64,000 bases of DNA from Rhodospirillales bacterium (GTDB lineage: Bacteria; Pseudomonadota; Alphaproteobacteria; ATCC43930; CGMCC-115725), in contig CANJCB010000007.1 in assembly GCA_947473305.1 (NCBI GenBank), forward strand, positions 62,001-126,000, written 5' to 3'. This document shows, piece after piece, positions 9,601 through 17,575 of this stretch. The notes under the pieces were generated by a model. The model saw nothing but the letters and a program-made list of their open reading frames with translations, was not told the DNA's origin and did not search any database. A program made the translations under genes and the position numbers. How positions within the stretch are numbered: the stretch's first letter is position 1; each line of letters begins with the position of its first letter.

Positions 9601-9689
9601 AAGCTGCCACTTTTCACTGCATCCGCGCCTTAAAGCGGCCATACTGCGCAACGAGCATGATAGTCATGCTCGCACATCCGGGGGTTCTC

Positions 9690-10388
9690 GTGGCCCAAAC
9701 CATCGCGCTGGTCGATGACGACCGCAACATATTGACCTCTGTCTCGATGGCGCTCGAGGCGGAAGGCTTCACCGTGAAGACCTATACCGACGGGACGGAG
9801 GCGCTTCGGGGAATCGGATCGAGCCCGACCGATCTCGTCGTGCTCGACATCAAGATGCCGCGCATGGACGGGATGGAGCTTCTCGGCCATCTGCGCAAGA
9901 GCCACCGCATGCCGGTGATCTTCCTGACCTCCAAGGACGATGAGGTCGACGAGGTCCTGGGCCTCCGCATGGGCGCCGACGATTACATCAAGAAGCCCTT
10001 CTCCCAGCGCCTGCTCATCGAGCGTATCCGGGCGCTGCTGCGCCGCGGGGAACAGTCGCTGACCGCGGCCGAAGGCGAAAACGAGCCGGCGATCCAGCGC
10101 GGCGACCTGATCCTCGATCCCGGCCGCCACCAATGCACCTGGAAGGGCGATGTGGTCGACCTCACGGTGACCGAATTCCTGCTGCTGAAGGCGCTGGCGC
10201 TGCGGCCCGGCCATGTGAAGAGCCGCGACCAGCTGATGGACGGCGCCTATGGCGAGCACATCTATGTGGATGACCGGACCATCGACAGCCACATCAAGCG
10301 GCTGCGCAAGAAGTTCAAGGTGATCGACGAGGAATTCGCGCAGATCGAGACCCTCTATGGTGTCGGATACCGTTATCGCGACCGCTGA
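9690..10388 (+). CDS. chvI: ChvI-type two-component response regulator
   Basis: This is an OmpR/PhoB-class regulator of about 232 residues. Seen: the receiver start [16 protein letters not shown], the phosphoacceptor Asp53 in [11 protein letters not shown], the conserved Lys in IKKPFSQ, and a winged-helix C-terminus with [16 protein letters not shown]. The N-terminus matches ChvI of rhizobia from [10 protein letters not shown] on, so I choose GTG at 9690, which has GGGGG five bases upstream; ATG at 9657 would add 11 residues without family support. The chvG gene overlaps its 3' end by 32 bases. ChvI controls envelope and acid-stress genes in rhizobia and Agrobacterium. Confidence 0.92.
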   Translation: MAQTIALVDDDRNILTSVSMALEAEGFTVKTYTDGTEALRGIGSSPTDLVVLDIKMPRMDGMELLGHLRKSHRMPVIFLTSKDDEVDEVLGLRMGADDYIKKPFSQRLLIERIRALLRRGEQSLTAAEGENEPAIQRGDLILDPGRHQCTWKGDVVDLTVTEFLLLKALALRPGHVKSRDQLMDGAYGEHIYVDDRTIDSHIKRLRKKFKVIDEEFAQIETLYGVGYRYRDR

Positions 10389-12072
10389 GCCGCAAGACGG
10401 CTCCGCGCCCTCCGAAACCAAGGCAACACCGAGCCCCTCGGCCGCTTACCTAGGTATGCGACGCTATCGGCGCGGGCGGCTTTCGCCGCTGACGTTGCGC
10501 ATCCTCGCGGTCAACGTCTTGGCGCTGGGGCTCCTCGGCCTGGGGCTTCTCTATCTCGGCGAATACGAAGCGAGCCTCATCGATACCGAACTCAACGCCC
10601 TGAAGACGCAGAGCGAGATCTTCGCCGCCGCCCTGGGCGAAGGCGCCGTCATCGATAGCTTCAGCGAAGGCGAATTGCTGGCGCCCGAACTCGGCCGCCA
10701 GATGATGCGCCGGCTCGTCGAGCCGACCCGCACCCGCGCGCGGCTCTTCGCGGCGGACGGCACGCTCGTGGCCGATACGCGGATGCTGCGGGGTCCAGGC
10801 GGCGTGGTGCAGATCAAGGAGCTTCCCCCTTTGGGGAGCGAGAACTTCATCCAGCGGTGGTCGCGCGCCGTCTATGGCTGGACGAGGGACCTTCTGTCGA
10901 TCACCGAGCGCTATCGGCCCTATAGCGAGCGCCCGGTCCAGAAGGCCGACGATTATCCCGAGGTTCGCCAGGCCCTGGCCGGCGAAAGCGCGCGCTCCGT
11001 GCGCGGCGACCCCGAGGAGAACGGCGCGGTCCTCAGCGTCGCCGTACCGCTGCAGCGCTACCGCCAGGTCCTGGGCGCCGTGATGCTGTCGGTCGACAGC
11101 GACGACATCGAGAAGGCGGTGCGTTCCGTCCGCTTCGAGATCGTCAAGGTCTTCCTGATCGTGCTGGCGATCACGGTGCTGCTGTCGATCTATCTGGCGG
11201 GCACCATCGCCCGACCGATCCGCCGCCTCGCCCGCGCCGCCGACCGGGTGCGCAGCGGCCAGGCGCGGAAGGCGCAGATCCCCGACCTCACCGCCCGACG
11301 CGACGAGATCGGCGATCTTTCCGGCGCGATGCGGGAGATGACCAATGCGCTCTGGCAACGGATGGACGCCATCGAGCGCTTCGCCGCCGACGTGGCCCAT
11401 GAGATCAAGAACCCGCTGACCTCGTTGCGCAGCGCGGTCGAAACCGCCGTCCGCGTCGACGATCCCACAAAACAGCGCCGGCTTCTCGCCGTGGTGCTGG
11501 AGGATGTGCAGCGGCTCGACCGGCTCATCACCGACATCTCCGACGCCTCCCGCCTCGATTCCGAGATGAGTCGCATCGAGCCCGAGCCCGTCATGATCGG
11601 GCGGATGCTCGACGCCTTGACCGACCTCCATTCCGAGACCGCCAAGGAGGGCGCGCCGACTTTAACCCTTCAGCTTCCAGCGGCGCTCGGCACGCCCGAG
11701 GGGGATCTTGTCGTCGTCGGCGTGGAAGACCGGCTCGTCCAGGTTTTCCGCAACCTTATCGCCAATGCCATCTCCTTCAGCCCACCGGGCGGTTCCATCC
11801 GGATCGCGGGCCGCCGGGACGGGGAGGATATCGTCGTCACCATCGAGGACGACGGACCCGGCATTCCTAAAGGAAAACTCCAGGCGATCTTCGACCGATT
11901 CTATACGGAACGGCCCGTGGGCGAAAAGTTCGGGACCCATTCGGGGCTTGGCCTGTCGATCTCCAAGCAGATCGTCGAGGCCCACCGCGGCGCCATCCGA
12001 GCCGAAAACCTGATCGGCGCGGGCGGCAGCGTCACCGGCGCGCGATTCATCGTGCGCTTACCCATCGGCTGA
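10357..12072 (+). CDS. chvG: ChvG/ExoS-type sensor histidine kinase
   Basis: This 571-residue inner-membrane kinase partners ChvI. Seen: transmembrane helix 1 ([19 protein letters not shown], around residues 48-66), a periplasmic loop of about 200 residues, a second helix ([19 protein letters not shown]), a HAMP linker with [15 protein letters not shown], and the H-box [16 protein letters not shown] with phosphoacceptor His348. The ATPase domain has N-box [17 protein letters not shown] and [10 protein letters not shown]. In rhizobia ChvG is held inactive by the periplasmic protein ExoR; no exoR is in this window. The gene is translationally coupled to chvI. Confidence 0.93.
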   Translation: MVSDTVIATAEPQDGSAPSETKATPSPSAAYLGMRRYRRGRLSPLTLRILAVNVLALGLLGLGLLYLGEYEASLIDTELNALKTQSEIFAAALGEGAVIDSFSEGELLAPELGRQMMRRLVEPTRTRARLFAADGTLVADTRMLRGPGGVVQIKELPPLGSENFIQRWSRAVYGWTRDLLSITERYRPYSERPVQKADDYPEVRQALAGESARSVRGDPEENGAVLSVAVPLQRYRQVLGAVMLSVDSDDIEKAVRSVRFEIVKVFLIVLAITVLLSIYLAGTIARPIRRLARAADRVRSGQARKAQIPDLTARRDEIGDLSGAMREMTNALWQRMDAIERFAADVAHEIKNPLTSLRSAVETAVRVDDPTKQRRLLAVVLEDVQRLDRLITDISDASRLDSEMSRIEPEPVMIGRMLDALTDLHSETAKEGAPTLTLQLPAALGTPEGDLVVVGVEDRLVQVFRNLIANAISFSPPGGSIRIAGRRDGEDIVVTIEDDGPGIPKGKLQAIFDRFYTERPVGEKFGTHSGLGLSISKQIVEAHRGAIRAENLIGAGGSVTGARFIVRLPIG

Positions 12073-12222
12073 CGACCCTGCCGCAGCGCAAAATCCCCGA
12101 TCTCAAGCCAAAAGCTTGATTTCATATGGTTATTTTCTCGGTAACGGTTTGCAACGCAACACGTGACCAGGCGCCGATTCCGCGATAGGCTAGCCGTCTT
12201 TGAAACGGCGCGTCGACCACGC

Positions 12223-12669
12223 ATGATCTGCGTTCACGGGACCACGGTCTCGATCGATGGTATCGGAGTGCTCCTGCGCGGGCCCTCGGGAAGCGGCAAG
12301 TCGGATCTGGCTTTGCGGCTGATCGACGGCGGAGCCCGCCTTGTCGCCGACGACCAGACGGAAGTGAGATGCATCGACGGCGGCTTGCGGGCGAGCGCCC
12401 CCCGAACCATCGCCGGCCTCCTCGAAGTACGCGGCATCGGCATCCTTTCCGTCCCCAGCCTGCATTCGGCCCCCCTCGGCCTGGTGGTGGATCTTGTGGC
12501 CAGCGAAGCGGTGGAACGCCTGCCGGAGCCCCGCTTCTGCGAGTTCCTCGACCATCGCCTGCCGCTTCTGGCGCTGGCCCCCTTCGAGGTGTCCACTCCG
12601 GCGAAACTGAGGCTCGCGGTTCCTGCGTTGGCGGCGGATCGTCGGGGCTCTATAATGACCGCGCCATGA
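12223..12669 (+). CDS. hprK: HPr kinase/phosphorylase, short alphaproteobacterial form
   Basis: HprK phosphorylates HPr on its regulatory serine and removes the phosphate again. Alphaproteobacterial forms keep only the C-terminal catalytic domain, and this protein of about 148 residues fits that. Seen: Walker A GPSGSGKS (residues 20-27), the acidic motif LVADDQTEV (residues 40-48), and the signature LEVRGIGIL. I choose ATG at 12223 because homologues start just before the HGTTV strand; an in-frame GTG at 12163 lacks a ribosome site. It overlaps rapZ by four bases (ATGA), the first of a coupled PTS gene set. Confidence 0.92.
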   Translation: MICVHGTTVSIDGIGVLLRGPSGSGKSDLALRLIDGGARLVADDQTEVRCIDGGLRASAPRTIAGLLEVRGIGILSVPSLHSAPLGLVVDLVASEAVERLPEPRFCEFLDHRLPLLALAPFEVSTPAKLRLAVPALAADRRGSIMTAP

Positions 12670-13610
12670 CCGAAACGGCTCCACAGCCGATGCCTCACGG
12701 AAAGCCCGGGACCGACTGGTCGTCGACCGCCGGGCGCGGCCGTGTTCTGCTCGTGACCGGCATGTCCGGCGCGGGACGGTCGAGCGCCCTAAAAGCCCTG
12801 GAAGACATGGGTTACGAGGCGGTGGACAACCTGCCGCTCTCGCTGCTGTCGCTCCTCGCCGAACAGAAGGTGGCGCAATCCCCGCTGGCCGTCGGGATCG
12901 ACGTCAGGACCCGCGACTTCAGCGTCGATGCCTTCCTGGAGGCAATCGACGGGCTGGTGAGCCAGCCGTCCGTGGACATCAAGGTCCTGTTCCTGGACTG
13001 CGAGGACGACCGCCTGACCCGCCGCTATACGGAAACCCGCCGCCGCCACCCGCTGGCCGGCGACCGGCCGGTGATCGACGGGATCCGGCTGGAGCGGGAG
13101 CGTGTTTGGCCCTTGCGCGACCGCGCCGATCTGGTTATCGATACGACCGCCCTCCTTCCCGGCGACTTGAAGCGCGTGCTCCATGGCCATTTTGCGCTCG
13201 ACGCCCATCCCGGCCTTTCACTCTTCGTGACATCCTTCTCCTATCGCTACGGTCTTCCCCGCGACGCCGACTTGGTGGTCGATGCGCGCTTCCTGCGCAA
13301 TCCGCACTATGTGACTGCGCTGCGCCCCCTCACCGGAAGGGATCAGGCGATCGGCGACTACATCCAGGACGACAGCGATTTCCCGGCTTTCTTCGACCGC
13401 CTCTGCGGCTGGCTCGAACCCCTGCTGCCGCGCTACCAGCAGGAGGGGAAGAGCTACCTGACCATCGCCGTCGGCTGTACCGGCGGGCGACACCGCTCGG
13501 TCTATGTGGCTGAACGGCTTGCCGCCGAGGTCAAACGCCTCGGCTGGCCCGTAAATCTCCAGCATCGCGACGTGGACCGCCCCGTCGCCCTAGCGGGGGA
13601 TCCGGCATGA
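12666..13610 (+). CDS. rapZ: RapZ/YvcJ-family nucleotide- and RNA-binding protein
   Basis: RapZ proteins couple cell-envelope precursor sensing to small-RNA control in enterobacteria and are linked to PTS genes in most Proteobacteria. This protein is 314 residues. Seen: a P-loop GMSGAGRSS near residues 32-40, ALKALEDMGYEAVDNLPL just after it, and the C-terminal signature TIAVGCTGGRHRSVYVAE. The P-loop Lys is Arg here, which may alter nucleotide use or may simply be the normal form in this lineage. It overlaps hprK and the EIIA gene by four bases on each side. Confidence 0.93.
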   Translation: MTETAPQPMPHGKPGTDWSSTAGRGRVLLVTGMSGAGRSSALKALEDMGYEAVDNLPLSLLSLLAEQKVAQSPLAVGIDVRTRDFSVDAFLEAIDGLVSQPSVDIKVLFLDCEDDRLTRRYTETRRRHPLAGDRPVIDGIRLERERVWPLRDRADLVIDTTALLPGDLKRVLHGHFALDAHPGLSLFVTSFSYRYGLPRDADLVVDARFLRNPHYVTALRPLTGRDQAIGDYIQDDSDFPAFFDRLCGWLEPLLPRYQQEGKSYLTIAVGCTGGRHRSVYVAERLAAEVKRLGWPVNLQHRDVDRPVALAGDPA

Positions 13611-14014
13611 TCGGAATGCTGCTCGTCACGCATGGAAGGCTCGCCGCGGAATTCATCGCCGCGCTGGAACATGTGGTCGGAACCCAGCGCAATATCGCCG
13701 CCGTCTGCATCGGGCCGGAAGACGATATGGAGCAGCGCCGCCAGGACATCCTGCGCTGCGTCGGCGAGGTGGAAACCGGCAATGGCGTCGTTATCCTGAC
13801 CGACATGTTCGGCGGCACCCCGTCCAACCTCGCCATCTCGGTCATGGATCGCGGCAAGATCGAGGTGATCGCCGGCATCAACCTTCCCATGCTCATCAAG
13901 CTCGCCAGCCTGCGCCAGACCCAGCCTCTGGCCGAGGCGGTACGGGGCGCCCAGGAAGCCGGACGCAAATATATCAATGTCGCCTCGCAACTCCTGGCCG
14001 ATGCCAAGGGATAA
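13607..14014 (+). CDS. PTS EIIA component, mannose family (regulatory)
   Basis: This is a 135-residue EIIA(Man) domain. Seen: the phosphoacceptor His9 in MLLVTHGRLA, and the family signature VVILTDMFGGTPSNLA near residues 62-77. In alphaproteobacteria such stand-alone EIIA proteins end a phosphorelay from EI and HPr and have no EIIB or EIIC partner. None is present here, so the role is likely regulatory, not sugar transport. The gene starts four bases before the rapZ stop and ends 3 bases before the HPr gene. Confidence 0.93.
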   Translation: MIGMLLVTHGRLAAEFIAALEHVVGTQRNIAAVCIGPEDDMEQRRQDILRCVGEVETGNGVVILTDMFGGTPSNLAISVMDRGKIEVIAGINLPMLIKLASLRQTQPLAEAVRGAQEAGRKYINVASQLLADAKG

Positions 14015-14017
14015 GCA

Positions 14018-14317
14018 GTGAACGCGGATGGACAGGCAGGCGGGAGCGGGCTCATCAGCCGCACCGTGACGATCTGCAACAAGCGGGGGCTCCATGCCCG
14101 CGCCGCCGCGAAATTCGTCAAGCTCGCGGGCCAGTTCGAAGCCGATGTGACCGTGGTGAAGCACGACAACGAGGTCTCCGGCCGCTCGATCATGGGGCTG
14201 ATGATGCTCGCCGCCGGCCCCGGCATGTCGATCGAATTGAGGGCGACCGGCTCGGATGCCCAACAGGCGATGACCGCGCTCGCCGACCTCGTGACCAGCG
14301 GCTTCGATGAGGAGTGA
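14018..14317 (+). CDS. ptsH: Phosphocarrier protein HPr
   Basis: HPr carries phosphate from EI to EIIA. The 99-residue protein has the active His26 in NKRGLHARAAAKF and a regulatory Ser57 in SGRSIMGLMMLAA, the residue that HprK phosphorylates. The start is GTG at 14018. Its last 11 bases overlap the EI gene. Presence of both phosphorylation sites beside hprK shows a full switch: phosphate flow at His and kinase control at Ser. Confidence 0.95.
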   Translation: MNADGQAGGSGLISRTVTICNKRGLHARAAAKFVKLAGQFEADVTVVKHDNEVSGRSIMGLMMLAAGPGMSIELRATGSDAQQAMTALADLVTSGFDEE

Positions 14318-16094
14318 CGGCAGCCCAGAAGCCACCGCCTCGCGGGGTGAGAAGGTCTTGCGCGGCCTCGGCGTTTCGCCGGGGGTCTCGATCGGACCTG
14401 CCCAGGTTTCGGACGCCGGCGAGATCGCCGTCCCGGACTATCGGCTGGAACCCGAAGGCATAGCCGCCGAGACGGAGCGTTTCGACGCCGCCGTGGCCCT
14501 CTCGCTGAAGCAGCTGAGGAAGCTCAAGGGAAAGGCCGGCACGTTGCCCAATGCGGCAGCGGAGGAGGTCGGCTATCTCCTCGACGCCCATCTCGCCATG
14601 CTGTCGAATTCCCGCCTCGTGCGCGGCGTCCGCCGCCGCATCACCGAGGAGCGGATGAATGCCGAGCGCGGGGTCCAGCTCGAGATCGCCCAGATCGGTG
14701 AAAGCTTCGCCGCCATGGCGGACGCCTATCTCCGGGCCCGGATCGACGATATCCGCGTGGTCGGCGCGCGTCTGCTGCGCAACCTCACCAAGACGCCCTA
14801 TAGCGCCCTGGCGCAGATGCCGGAAGGCAGCATCATCCTCGCGGAAGAGCTGAGCCCGGCGGATACGGCCCTGATGGACCCCCGCCGGATCGCGGGCTTC
14901 GCCACGGTTCTGGGGGGCGCCGACAGCCATACCGCGATCATGGCCCGCGCCTTGAACCTGCCCGCCGTGTTGGGCGTCGCGGGCCTGCTCGGCGGGCTGA
15001 AACCCGATGCGACCGTCATCATCGACGGGTCGGCAGGGGTGGTGGTGATCGACCCCGCGCCCGCCACCGTCGCCCGATACGAAGCCCGCCGCGACGTGAT
15101 CGCCGAGGAACGTCGCCAGCTCGGCCGGCTGCGTCGCCTTCCCGCGGTGACCCGCGACGGGACGGAAGTGCTCCTCCAGGCCAATCTCGAACTGCCCCGC
15201 GAGGTGCAGCAGGCAATCAATGCGGGCGCCCAGGGGCTGGGCCTGGTGCGAACCGAATTCCTCTATATGAACCGCCCCGACCTCCCCGACGAAGACGAGC
15301 AATACGAGACCTATCGGCAGCTCATCCGGGGGATGGAGGGCAAGCCCATCACGATCCGCACCCTCGATATCGGCGGCGACAAGCTCGCCGGCCCCTTCGC
15401 CGCCCATTTCGAGAACGAGGGCGGCAATCCGGCCTTGGGCTTGCGCGCGATCCGGCTGGTCTTGAAGGAACGGCGGCTCCTCGACGCCCAACTCGCCGCC
15501 ATTCTGCGCGCCGGGGTCGAAGGGCCGGTCCGCATCCTGCTCCCCATGATATCGAGCCTCAGCGAGCTGCGCCTGGTGCGCGATGCCATGCTCCAGACCG
15601 TGCGGCGCCTGAAGCGACGGGGCGTCGCCATCGCCGACCCTCTGCCGCCTCTCGGCGTGATGATCGAAGTGCCGGGCGCCGCCCTTGCCGCGGACGCGCT
15701 GGCGGGCGAGGCGGATTTCTTCTCGATCGGCACCAACGACCTCATTCAATACACGCTCGCCATCGACCGCGGCGACGAGCAGGTGGCTCATCTCTATAAT
15801 CCGCTGCACCCGGCCGTGCTCCGGCTCATCCAATTCGCCATCGAGGCGGCGTTGCGCGCCCGCATTCCCGTGGGCATCTGCGGCGAGATGGCCGGCGATC
15901 CCCGCTTCACGGCCCTGCTCCTCGGCCTCGGCATCCGCGACCTCTCGATGGCGCCGGGCAATATCGCGCGCGTGAAGCAGCGGATCCGCTCGCTCGACAT
16001 CATCGCCGCGTCCCAGCGCGCCCGCGCCGTCATGGACCAGGTCGACGAGGGCCGGATCGCGAGCCTCGTCGACGACTTCAACGACGTCGCCTGA
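14307..16094 (+). CDS. ptsI: PTS enzyme I (phosphoenolpyruvate-protein phosphotransferase)
   Basis: EI takes phosphate from PEP and passes it to HPr. It is 595 residues long without the N-terminal GAF domain that marks EI(Ntr)/PtsP. Seen: the swivelling-domain phosphoacceptor His208 in GGADSHTAIMARAL, the PEP-binding barrel with GLVRTEFLYMNR, and the catalytic Cys in IPVGICGEMAGDP. It overlaps ptsH by 11 bases, so synthesis is coupled. Having EI inside the hprK-EIIA-HPr cluster makes a self-contained relay. Confidence 0.95.
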   Translation: MRSDGSPEATASRGEKVLRGLGVSPGVSIGPAQVSDAGEIAVPDYRLEPEGIAAETERFDAAVALSLKQLRKLKGKAGTLPNAAAEEVGYLLDAHLAMLSNSRLVRGVRRRITEERMNAERGVQLEIAQIGESFAAMADAYLRARIDDIRVVGARLLRNLTKTPYSALAQMPEGSIILAEELSPADTALMDPRRIAGFATVLGGADSHTAIMARALNLPAVLGVAGLLGGLKPDATVIIDGSAGVVVIDPAPATVARYEARRDVIAEERRQLGRLRRLPAVTRDGTEVLLQANLELPREVQQAINAGAQGLGLVRTEFLYMNRPDLPDEDEQYETYRQLIRGMEGKPITIRTLDIGGDKLAGPFAAHFENEGGNPALGLRAIRLVLKERRLLDAQLAAILRAGVEGPVRILLPMISSLSELRLVRDAMLQTVRRLKRRGVAIADPLPPLGVMIEVPGAALAADALAGEADFFSIGTNDLIQYTLAIDRGDEQVAHLYNPLHPAVLRLIQFAIEAALRARIPVGICGEMAGDPRFTALLLGLGIRDLSMAPGNIARVKQRIRSLDIIAASQRARAVMDQVDEGRIASLVDDFNDVA

Positions 16095-16113
16095 GCGCCT
16101 CCGCCGCTCTTGC

Positions 16114-16141
16114 TTGCCGCTTCGCCCGCCCGCTGCTATAT
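16114..16141 (+). promoter_or_regulatory. Candidate sigma-70-type promoter of ahcY
   Basis: TTGCCG (16114-16119) and CTATAT (16136-16141) are 16 bases apart, with a start expected near 16148 and the ahcY ATG at 16183. The 35-base leader is too short for a known SAH riboswitch. It is based on motif match only. Confidence 0.4.
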
Positions 16142-16182
16142 GCGCCTTCTGCGCTAGATAGCCCGATTACCAGGAGAACAGG

Positions 16183-17478
16183 ATGCCCGCCGCTGCCGAC
16201 TATAAGGTCAAGGACCTCTCGCTCGCCGATTGGGGCCGTCGCGAGATCAATATCGCCGAGACCGAGATGCCGGGCCTCATGGCGCTGCGCGCTGAATACG
16301 GCAAGTCGAAGCCGCTGACGGGCGCGCGGATCGTCGGCTGTCTCCATATGACGATCCAGACGGCCGTGCTGATGGAAACGCTGACGGCGCTCGGCGCGAC
16401 GGTGCGGTGGAGCTCCTGCAACATCTTCTCGACCCAGGACCAGGCCGCCGCCGCCATGGCCGCGGCCGGCATCCCGACCTTCGCCTGGAAGGGCGAGACG
16501 GAAGAGGAATTCTGGTGGTGCATCGAGCAGACCCTGCGCGGGCCTGACGGCTGGACGCCCAACATGGTGCTGGACGACGGCGGCGACGCCACCCAGATCC
16601 TGCACGAGAAGTACCCTGAGCTTCTGAAGGACATTCGCGGCATCTCGGAAGAGACCACCACGGGCGTCCATCGCCTCTATGAGATGATGAAGGCCGGTAA
16701 GCTCTCAGTGCCGGCGATCAACGTCAACGACAGCGTCACCAAGTCGAAGTTCGACAATCTTTACGGCTGCCGCGAGAGCCTGGTCGACGGGATCAAGCGC
16801 GCCACCGACGTGATGATGGCCGGCAAGGTCGGAGTCGTCTGCGGCTTCGGCGACGTGGGCAAGGGCTCCGCCGCCAGCCTGCGCAGCCAGGGCGCCCGCG
16901 TCATGGTGACCGAGGTCGATCCGATCTGCGCGCTCCAGGCGGCGATGGAAGGCTATCAGGTCGTGACCATGGAAGAAGCCGCCCCCCAGGGCGACATCTT
17001 CGTCACCGCGACCGGCAATGTGGACGTGATCACGCTTGACCACATGCGGGTCATGAAGGACCGCGCCATCGTCTGCAACATCGGCCACTTCGACAGCGAG
17101 ATCCAGATCGCGGCGTTGCGCAATTACAAGTGGGAAGAGGTGAAGCCGCAGGTCGACGAGGTCGTCTTCCCCGACGGCAAACGGCTGATCGTGCTGGCCC
17201 AGGGCCGGCTCGTGAACCTCGGCTGCGGCACGGGCCATCCGAGCTTCGTGATGTCCTCGTCCTTCACCAACCAGGTGCTGGCGCAGCTGGAGCTTTGGAC
17301 CAATACCAAGAACTACGAGAACAAGGTCTATGTGCTGCCCAAGCACCTCGACGAGAAGGTAGCCCAGCTCCATCTCGCCAAGCTCGGCGCGAAGCTGACG
17401 ACTCTGTCCACGAAGCAGGCCGAATACCTCGGCATCAGCCAGGCCGGTCCCTTCAAGCCCGACCACTACCGGTATTAA
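16183..17478 (+). CDS. ahcY: Adenosylhomocysteinase
   Basis: AhcY hydrolyses S-adenosylhomocysteine to adenosine and homocysteine, removing the product inhibitor of methyltransferases. The protein is 431 residues. Seen: [21 protein letters not shown], the NAD-binding [28 protein letters not shown] region near residue 224, and the C-terminal KPDHYRY ending that is a hallmark of the family. AGGAGAACAGG precedes the ATG. In many alphaproteobacteria it lies next to the chvIG-hprK-PTS genes, as here. Confidence 0.98.
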   Translation: MPAAADYKVKDLSLADWGRREINIAETEMPGLMALRAEYGKSKPLTGARIVGCLHMTIQTAVLMETLTALGATVRWSSCNIFSTQDQAAAAMAAAGIPTFAWKGETEEEFWWCIEQTLRGPDGWTPNMVLDDGGDATQILHEKYPELLKDIRGISEETTTGVHRLYEMMKAGKLSVPAINVNDSVTKSKFDNLYGCRESLVDGIKRATDVMMAGKVGVVCGFGDVGKGSAASLRSQGARVMVTEVDPICALQAAMEGYQVVTMEEAAPQGDIFVTATGNVDVITLDHMRVMKDRAIVCNIGHFDSEIQIAALRNYKWEEVKPQVDEVVFPDGKRLIVLAQGRLVNLGCGTGHPSFVMSSSFTNQVLAQLELWTNTKNYENKVYVLPKHLDEKVAQLHLAKLGAKLTTLSTKQAEYLGISQAGPFKPDHYRY

Positions 17479-17504
17479 GGCTTTATTTTCACGTCCCTCC
17501 CCAC

Positions 17505-17532
17505 CCTATGCGGAAGCGCGCTTCCGCATAGG
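17505..17532. repeat. Perfect 28-bp palindrome between ahcY and the DivL-like gene
   Basis: The arm CCTATGCGGAAGCG (17505-17518) is followed at once by its exact reverse complement (17519-17532), with no loop base. It starts 26 bases after the ahcY stop and ends 43 bases before the next start codon. No T-run follows on the plus strand, so a simple Rho-independent terminator is not favoured. An operator or a transcript-end structure is possible. Confidence 0.7.
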
Positions 17533-17575
17533 AAGACGTTGCGCGAATATCTTTGGCTTTAGGGGGAGCTCAAGA

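Noticed and set aside
12163-12222. Longer hprK starting at GTG 12163
   Set aside because: The extra 20 residues are arginine-rich and unlike HprK homologues, and no ribosome site precedes the GTG.
16095-16182. SAH or SAM riboswitch before ahcY
   Set aside because: The gap is only 88 bases, with a plausible promoter in it and a 35-base leader. I see no paired structure of known SAH/SAM types.
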